Assembly: GCA_029465975.1 (NCBI GenBank)
Contig: CM055745.1
Span: 3,270,204-3,334,203, forward strand
Reading direction: 5' to 3'
DNA from: Dallia pectoralis
Taxonomy: Eukaryota > Chordata > Actinopteri > Esociformes > Umbridae
Length of the DNA: 64,000 nucleotides
In this document: positions 56,901 to 64,000 of the stretch, in pieces
Position numbering within the stretch: position 1 is the first letter of the stretch
Layout: each line of letters starts with the position of its first letter
Notes under the pieces: model-generated
What the model saw: only the letters and a program-made list of their open reading frames with translations
The model's database searches: none
What the model was told of the DNA's origin: nothing
Made by a program: the position numbers and the translations under genes

Positions 56901-58961
56901 GCAACAGAAGTGAGTGGCTTTGGTGTGGTTTAATTATCATCAAGACTTGAACAACATGTATTTATATATAAATATTTGCGTACATATTCTGTGAACTACG
57001 CAGATTTTCGGGTGTAGCCTATATTCAAGGAAAGGTTATTTTGTCACTGGATATTTCTTTTTTAATCTCGTCTTGCTTTCATTTGTTAAATGCAACATCG
57101 AGCTGTGACCAAATTGCCTATTAATGACGCAAGATAGCCTTGAATGCCAACATACAATGGTAATGATTTAATGCCTCTCAACGCACAGATTTGTTAAACT
57201 TAATCTATGTGACATAGCGTAGAGGAGTGGAGGACAAAAGATGAGCACGGTTTGTGCTGAGACATGGCGGTAATTAGGGCGTAACGATAACGAGGGACAG
57301 GAAACAAGGTGTATTGGTTGGGGAAATGCATGCTGGGAGCTAGGGGAACAGAAAGAAGACAAACTGAACCCTAGCCAAGCTCAGTTTCACGTGTGTCTCA
57401 CTGTGAATGGGCAGAATGGGTATTATTCCTGCCACATCTCTCATCTTCGGAAAACCGAGGGAGAGGCGTTATTATTATTCATATAGGGCTGATTCGTTGA
57501 ACTGAACGCAGATAATCACATGCTTCTCGTCCCCAGAAATATCAATCTTCATCAAAACAACGGCATCTTATTTAACCCTTTAGAATCCATATCATATCCA
57601 GGATATGTCCCGTTTTACTGTTTTTAGCTTGTTGTTGATTAAAACCACAGTCTAAAGAACTGCTATAAACACATTACCGGTGAGAAAAAGTTCAACAAAT
57701 GACTCGTGGTCTTCTCCCTATACGGCACAAATGATAATTAATTTCTACATTTGTTTCACCTGTGTGCATTTGTTTGTTTGTTTCGGCTCTAGCAGCTGTT
57801 GTGTCTGATTGTGTTCACCTACGGTGCACCCTAAGATCCAGCAGATTTCTTTCGCGTCCCAGTGGGAGCTGTAGCAACTGTGTTTGTCGGGACACCGCCA
57901 GCAGTCAGAAGTGCTGTAAACACAACGCTGCTCGGTTGGTTTCGATCTGGGGACCGTATTCTGTTTCGCATCTCCATCTCAGCTCACGTATGTGCAGCGA
58001 CTGATCCGGATTAGGGTGTTTCAAATGATGTTTCCCCCAGATGTGTGGTTATTGTTTAGTGGGTCGTCGACGTGCGGACAGGGCCGACGCACGTGACAGT
58101 TTACAGAAGTGCCAGAATGAAGGAATGACTTCCAGATCGCGAGGCGGTGTCGAGAACTTCAAAGTCGGAGACGCTGTTGTGGTTTGCAGTGGTTAAGGAG
58201 AAACAACAGTCTGAAAAGTCCCACCTTGCAAACAAATAACAGACCTAGAAAACAACATTTGAATGAAAATCTTGTCTTCCATGTCTATTTTGTGGTAGGT
58301 TACTTTACTGTAGGAGTTCAGGGTCTACAGGCGACAGAATTGTATAATACACAGTCATGAAACATGAGCAAAAGAGATCATATGACCGATATTACAGGTT
58401 AGTCTGTCTGCTGCGTGTAAATATATCAATTCTGCTCAATTGGAAAGAGCAAATTGAATCGGTCAAACCACCAGTTGTGTGTCTGTGTAATCACAGCGTT
58501 TAACACACACACACACACACTCCTTGAATGAGACCACTTGCATGAGGACAAAGGATGATATCTTAGGCTTTTCAGGGACACCAAGAACATTTTCCAGGGA
58601 CACCAATTTCAGATTGGATAGAGGTGGCGTAGCGCGGCAAATACCAAGGTCCAAAAAGTGCCGATTGTCCAATATCGTAGAACATTAGCCATATCTCACC
58701 AAGTATTCATGAAAGGGATTAGGTTTAGGGTTACTGCTGACCAGTGCGGCACACATAATGTTGATTAAAATTCAACATGAACTTGCTGACACACAGTTGT
58801 TTCATTCACGGTTTGCAAGCTCTGCGGCTGACAACGAGGGGACTTTGCTGAGAACATACTTTTTTTAATATCATGTTTGGGCAGTATGTCGACAGTTCGA
58901 GTTAGCAGTTATCGTAACGAACACCAACATTGAGACGTCCTAATGTCACCGCTTGCATGTC
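56901..58961. other. single-copy intron
   Basis: About 2 kb with no exon, tandem array or transposon recognised; short CA run near 58504-58520. Confidence 0.55.
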
Positions 58962-59215
58962 TTTTGTGAAGCACCCAGGCTAATGTGCGGTATACACAGT
59001 GTCTCTCTGGTGAACACTTTTGTGAAGCACCCAGGCTGTTGTGCAGTATACACAGTGTCTCTCTGGTGAACACTTTTGTGAAGCACCCAGGCTAATGTGC
59101 AGTATACACAGTGTCTCTCTGGTGAACACTTTTGTGAAGCACCCAGGCTAATGTGCAGTATACACAGTGTCTCTCTGGTGAACACTTTTGTGAAGCACCC
59201 AGGCTGTTGTTAAGC
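58962..59215. repeat. 56-bp tandem repeat, about 4.5 copies
   Basis: Unit ttttgtgaagcacccaggct followed by aatgtgcagtatacacagtg and tctctctggtgaacac; spacing 56 bp from 58965 to 59021. Two copies read ctgttgt instead of ctaatgt. Confidence 0.94.
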
Positions 59216-59362
59216 ACAGAGTGTCTCTCTGTCATAGACCTCTTGGTGTTCTCACTGACCAGCATATTTCTCGTATACTAAATACGGACTGTTCTAGAAA
59301 AAATCACAGTTTTGCCATATTCTTTTAATTTTGTAATAATTGTGGAAAATCTATACTTTGGA

Positions 59363-61302
59363 GATGTTCATATATACTGTTCATACATACTGCTCATATA
59401 TACTGGTCATATATACTGCTCATATACTGTTTATATATACTGTACATATATACTGTTCATACATACTGCTCATATATACTGCTCATATACTGTTTATATA
59501 TACTGTACATATATACTGTTCATTAATACTACTCATATATACTGCTCATATATACTGCTCATATACTGTTTATATATACTGTACATATATACTGTTCATT
59601 AATACTACTCATATATACTGCTCATATATACTGGTCATATATACTGCTCATATACTGTTTATATATACTGTACATATATACTGTTCATTAATACTACTCA
59701 TATATACTGCTCATATATACTGGTCATATATACTGCTCATATACTGTTTATATATACTGTACATATATACTGTTCATTAATACTACTCATATATACTGCT
59801 CATATATACTGGTCATATATACTGCTCATATACTGTTTATATATACTGTACATATATACTGTTCATTAATAGTACTCATATATACTGCTCATATATACTG
59901 GTCATATATACTGCTCATATACTGTTTATATATACTGTACATATATACTGTTCATTAATACTACTCATATATACTGGTCATATATACTGCTCATATACTG
60001 TTTATATATACTGTACATATATACTGCTCATATACCGTTTATATATACTGTACATATATACAGTTCATACATACTGCTCATATATACTGGTCATATATAC
60101 TGCTCATATACTGTTTATATATACTGTACATATATACTGTTCATTAATACTACTCATATATACTGCTCATATATACTGGTCATATATACTGCTCATATAC
60201 TGTTTATATATACTGTACATATATACTGTTCATTAATACTACTCATATATACTGCTCATATTGACTGGTCATATATACTGTTTATATATACTGTACATAT
60301 ATACTGTTCATACATACTGCTCATATATACTGGTCATATATACTGCTCATATACTGTTTATATATACTGTACATATATACTGTTCATACATACTACTCAT
60401 ATATACTGCTCATATATACTGTACATATATACTGCTCATATACTGTTTATATATACTGTACATATATACTGTTCATTAATACTACTCATATATACTGCTC
60501 ATATATACTGTTCATATACTGCTCATATATTCTGCTCATATATATACTGTTCATACATACTGTTCATATATACTGTTCATTAATACTGTACATACTGTTC
60601 GTATATACTGTTCATATATACTGCTCATATATTCTGCTCATATATACTGCTCATATATACTGTTCATATACTGCTCATATATTCTGCTCATATATATACT
60701 GTTCATACATACTGTTCATATATACTGTTCATTAATACTGTACATACTGTTCATATATACTTTTCATATATACTGCTCATATATTCTGCTCATATATACT
60801 GCTCATATATACTGTTCATATATACTGTTCATATATACTGTTCATATATACAGCTCATATATACTGCTCATATATACTGCTCATACATACTGTTCATACA
60901 TACTGCTCATATATACTGCTCATACATACTGTTCATATATACTGCTCATATATACTGCTCATACATACTGTTCATATATACTGCTCATATATACTGCTCA
61001 TACATACTGTTCATACATACTGTTCATATATACTGCTCATATATACTGCTCATACATACTGTTCATATATACTGCTCATATATACTGCTCATACATACTG
61101 TTCATATATACTGCTCATACATACTGCTCATACATACTGTTCATACATACTGCTCATATATACTGCTCATACATACTGTTCATATATACTGCTCATACAT
61201 ACTGTTCATATATACTGTTCATATATACTGCTCATATATACTGCTCATACATACTGTTCATATATACTGCTCATATATACTGCTCATACATTCTGCTCAT
61301 AA
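59363..61302. repeat. AT-rich array of about 12-13-bp TATATACTG units with larger block structure
   Basis: Basic unit catatatactgct or catatatactgtt. In the left half a block of about 90 bp recurs: tcatatactgtttatatata, ctgtacatatatactgttca, ttaatactactcatatatac. The right half is simpler. Words such as atatactgtacatatat are near-palindromic. Confidence 0.95.
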
Positions 61303-61639
61303 TTTAATCTCTTGTCATCTATAAGCAACAGTAAGGATAAGTTACAACTGTTAATATATTCCATATACTCTATATCATTGTGGTCAGATGCATTGACCGA
61401 CTACGGTAACATGTTAATGTTAGGCAGAGGCACTGGCACAGTGAATCACAGTGACTCATATAGCACACAGCTGTTCCATCTCTCTGCATCATGCAATACA
61501 AAGCCGTGCCAGGTCCCTCCTGATCCACGATTGTCATTTTGGTCTGGAAATATGAGCTCTTACAGTTGTTGTTTATGCGTATACATGCATGAATTTATGT
61601 TTGAAACGGAACGGTACTTGGCCTTGTGTTTGTAAACGA

Positions 61640-61830
61640 GCCGTGTTCCTCTCCAGCCTGGTTCCACTCTAGGTTTCTTCCTAAATTCGACCCATCGGGG
61701 AGTTTTTCCTAGCTGTTGTGCGTCAACTTCTTGATGCATGCTCTGTCATTTTCAGTGTGGGCGTTTGTTAAAGCACTTTGTGCTGTCGTTGTAAAAAGGC
61801 TTTAATAAAATAAAGGTGATTGATTGATTG
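61640..61830 (+). mobile_element. L2/RSg-type LINE 3' end
   Basis: aggtttcttcctaaattcg, then ggagtttttcctag, a run ending ctttaataaaataaaggtga and the short tail tgattgattgattg form the conserved 3' end of a fish LINE family as I know it. It is 5'-truncated, as usual for LINEs; some of 61303-61640 may belong to it. The tail ends 41 bp before exon D. Confidence 0.75.
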
Positions 61831-61871
61831 TCGTGGATCTTTGGCTAACAGCTGTTACTTCCCTGTGACAG

Positions 61872-62102
61872 GTAGTCCCCCAGCCACCGGAACAGGGACC
61901 CTGGTGATCCATCTGGAGGACTACAATGACAACGCTCCCTACGTGGATCCGTCTGTAGTGAGCGTGTGTGAAGATGCCAAGGACAGTGTGGTCATAGTCG
62001 GTGGTCGGGACAGAGACATCCACCCCAACGCTGGTCCCTTCCAGATAGAGCTGGGGAAACAGCCTGGCCTGGAGAAGACATGGAAGGTGTTCAGGATCAA
62101 CA
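61872..62102 (+). CDS. cdh13: cdh13 exon D: T-cadherin, EC4-EC5 linker and start of EC5
   Basis: A 231-bp exon with acceptor cttccctgtgacag and donor gtgagt. The first two bases complete the Gly codon from exon C, then SPPATGTGTLVIHLEDYNDN followed by APYVDP and CEDAKDSVVIVGGRDRDIHP. LEDYNDNAP is the canonical DxNDN calcium linker, and GRDRDIHPN holds the DxD motif of EC5. The frame ends FRIN plus one base (phase 1). PPATGTGTL, CEDAK and the HPN motif match remembered CDH13, whose EC5 leads to the GPI-anchor signal encoded downstream, outside the window. The branch point is probably CTAAC at 61845-61849. A LINE tail ends 41 bp upstream and a 13-bp array starts about 60 bp downstream. Confidence 0.95.
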
Positions 62103-62164
62103 GTGAGTTCTGGCACCTTCATTAGAACACCGCGCACCCACGGGGTAGCAACTGGAGAGAGACG

Positions 62165-62705
62165 AGCATGAATATATAGAGCTTGAATATAGAGCATGAA
62201 TATAGAGCTTGAATATAGAGCATGGATATAGAGCATGAATATAGAGCTTGAATATAGAGCATGAATATAGAGCTTGAATATAGAGCTTGAATATAGAGCT
62301 TGAATGTAGAGCTTGAATATAGAGCTTGAATATAGAGCTTGAATATAGAGCTTGAATATAGAGCTTGAGTGTAGAGCTTGAATATAGAGCTTGAATATAG
62401 AGCATGAATATAGAGCTTGAATATAGAGCTTGAATATAGAGCTTGAATGTAGAGCTTGAATATAGAGCATGAATATAGAGCATGAATATAGAGCTTGAAT
62501 ATAGAGCATGAATATAGAGCTTGAATATATAGCATGAATATAGAGCTTGAATATAGAGCTTGAATGTAGAGCTTGAATGTAGAGCATGAATATAGAGCTT
62601 GAATATAGAGCTTGAATATAGAGCTTGAATATAGAGCTTGAATATAGAGCATGAATATAGAGCATGAATATAGAACTTGAATATAGAGCTTGAATATAGA
62701 GCATT
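62165..62705. repeat. 13-bp minisatellite gaatatagagctt, about 41 copies
   Basis: Units gaatatagagctt and gaatatagagcat, with a few gaatgtagagctt. It starts about 60 bp after the exon D donor. Minus-strand frames of Tyr/Ile/Gln/Ala/Leu/Ser repeats arise because 13-bp units without stops stay open in turn. Confidence 0.95.
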
Positions 62706-64000
62706 AATAATAGATGTAGAGATAGTATTGAGTGTATTTTAAGCGTATATAGAAAGAGACGTGAGGGACAGAGTATATTGAACGTATACATAGATGGTAT
62801 AAATAGTGTCCAGTACAACAGATTCTTACACAACTAAACACAGTACAGACTTCGAATAACACATTGTTCCACATTGTAACAGAAAGTGGTGGGTCATTTC
62901 ACAGCAAATTTTCAGAAACACCATATTGTGAAAAATTAAAATACGATTAAAATATTTTTGTAGAATGGTCTGCCATATGTTTCTACATATGGCATAAACA
63001 TTACATATTTTTCATAATGATTCTTCTAAAACGATAGTTTGTTTAATGTGTCATGTGGGGAAAAAACAGTCAGTATTAAAGTAAAAAAGCAGAATCCTCG
63101 AAAAACTGCACACAATTTTACAACTGTAGATTTATAACTGGACTACAACTTTTAAAAGATTAATGAAGAAAACAGAATTGGCGCTGGAATATTGACTATT
63201 ATCCATCTCATGTTCTGAATATAGACTTTATTAATACAATATTTAATGTTCTGGGAAGACTGAATTCTGCAGGCTGATTTATTTTCTCGCAAATTATTTT
63301 TCACGGTCTCCGGTTTGAAAACCTTTGATTTAACATAATTACAGAAGAAACTACTGTTGACATCTTGAGTCACAATTATACGTATATTTAAAATGTACTA
63401 TTTATTCTTTGCAGTTGGCAAATTATTTTTAATGAACTATCTGCGAAATGCATAGGAGTGTTATGTTTAATTTTTCAGTTGAATTGTTTTGAATGAAATC
63501 CTACTACTCATATGAATTCTGGTTTGGGTTTTTTTCTTAGATACATTCTGGTGTGTATATGGGTCTCAGTGATTATACTTAGTGTCTTTGTGACAGGACA
63601 GGTGTTAGAGTAGGCATAATATACTGTACACGTCTCAGTCTCTCGAGCTGCTCAACAGCGCCTCAGTAAGGGCCTTGGTGGTATTGCAGGTCTGTCAAAC
63701 AGGTGGGGTAGACATGGAGCACATTGATTCAAGTTTTGCAGTGTTACGGTAAATGGATGTCACAACTGTGTGTCTTTTCGCTGATTACTTTAATTTCAAC
63801 CAGGTGCCTTAATTGAGAATATTGATATTGAGAGGTACAACATATCAAGTGTATCTGTATATCACCTACTGTATATCACTAACTTTATATCACTTACTGT
63901 GTATAACAGATACAGTAGCAGCTCAAACTGCTACTGTATCAAGTGGTAAAAGTGTGACGTTTGAAGTCCTTCGGCTAAAATTGGGGTTCACTTTCAGAAT
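62706..64000 (+). other. single-copy intron downstream of exon D
   Basis: AT-rich, about 1.3 kb to the window edge. No further exon, RNA gene or named repeat recognised; a short ctgtatatcact duplication lies near 63870-63900. Confidence 0.6.

Noticed and set aside
61802..62833. 343-codon minus-strand frame
   Set aside because: Made of the 13-bp array plus the antisense of cdh13 exon D.

Overview
The window is almost certainly teleost genomic DNA. It holds an internal piece of the T-cadherin gene (cdh13, plus strand): four coding exons at 6593-6775, 9530-9783, 36268-36410 and 61872-62102, separated by introns of about 2.8, 26.5 and 25.5 kb. The exons have canonical GT/AG boundaries and compatible phases (0-0, 0-2, 2-1, 1-1). 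Together they encode extracellular cadherin repeats EC3 to the start of EC5, matching CDH13 as I recall it. No complete gene, tRNA, rRNA or second host gene was found. Fish origin is supported by a Tc1-like transposase fossil, an L2/RSg-type LINE 3' tail and a small Gypsy-like LTR element. These repeats look most like those of salmoniform or esociform fish, but the species cannot be fixed from the sequence.

The striking property is repeat load. By my estimate about 45 percent of the 64 kb is tandem repeat: roughly 30 independent arrays with units of 12 to 81 bp, plus long dinucleotide runs. Almost every long open frame in the window is a by-product of an array whose unit is a multiple of three or lacks stops.

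Layout. 1-6592: intron upstream of the first exon, with 81-, 16-, 38- and 32-bp arrays, a GA tract and (GT)83. 6593-9783: exons A and B, with a 1.1-kb pyrimidine tract running into the exon B acceptor. 9784-36267: a 26.5-kb intron with 17-, 12-, 58-, 34-38-, 53-, 15-, 30-, 39-, 49-, 77- and 31-bp arrays, a truncated Tc1 copy and two long palindromes. 36268-36410: exon C. 36411-61871: a 25.5-kb intron with a 3.8-kb AT-rich array, a tandem LTR-internal-LTR-internal-LTR element bounded by a 5-bp target duplication (46763-51282), 16-, 58-, 30- and 56-bp arrays, a 1.9-kb TATATACTG array, and a LINE tail ending 41 bp before exon D. 61872-62102: exon D, followed by a 13-bp array and single-copy intron.

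Most notable for follow-up: the composite LTR element, whose internal region carries an open frame with a 27-bp coding minisatellite; arrays that present perfect transcription-factor motifs dozens of times (AP-1 at 22420-24848, ISRE-like at 26030-27600, NF-Y plus ZNF143-like at 29677-30913); a 15-unit higher-order repeat in the 53-bp array; and exons hemmed in by repeats that could affect splicing. All family assignments come from reading the sequence against remembered family features; no database search was run.
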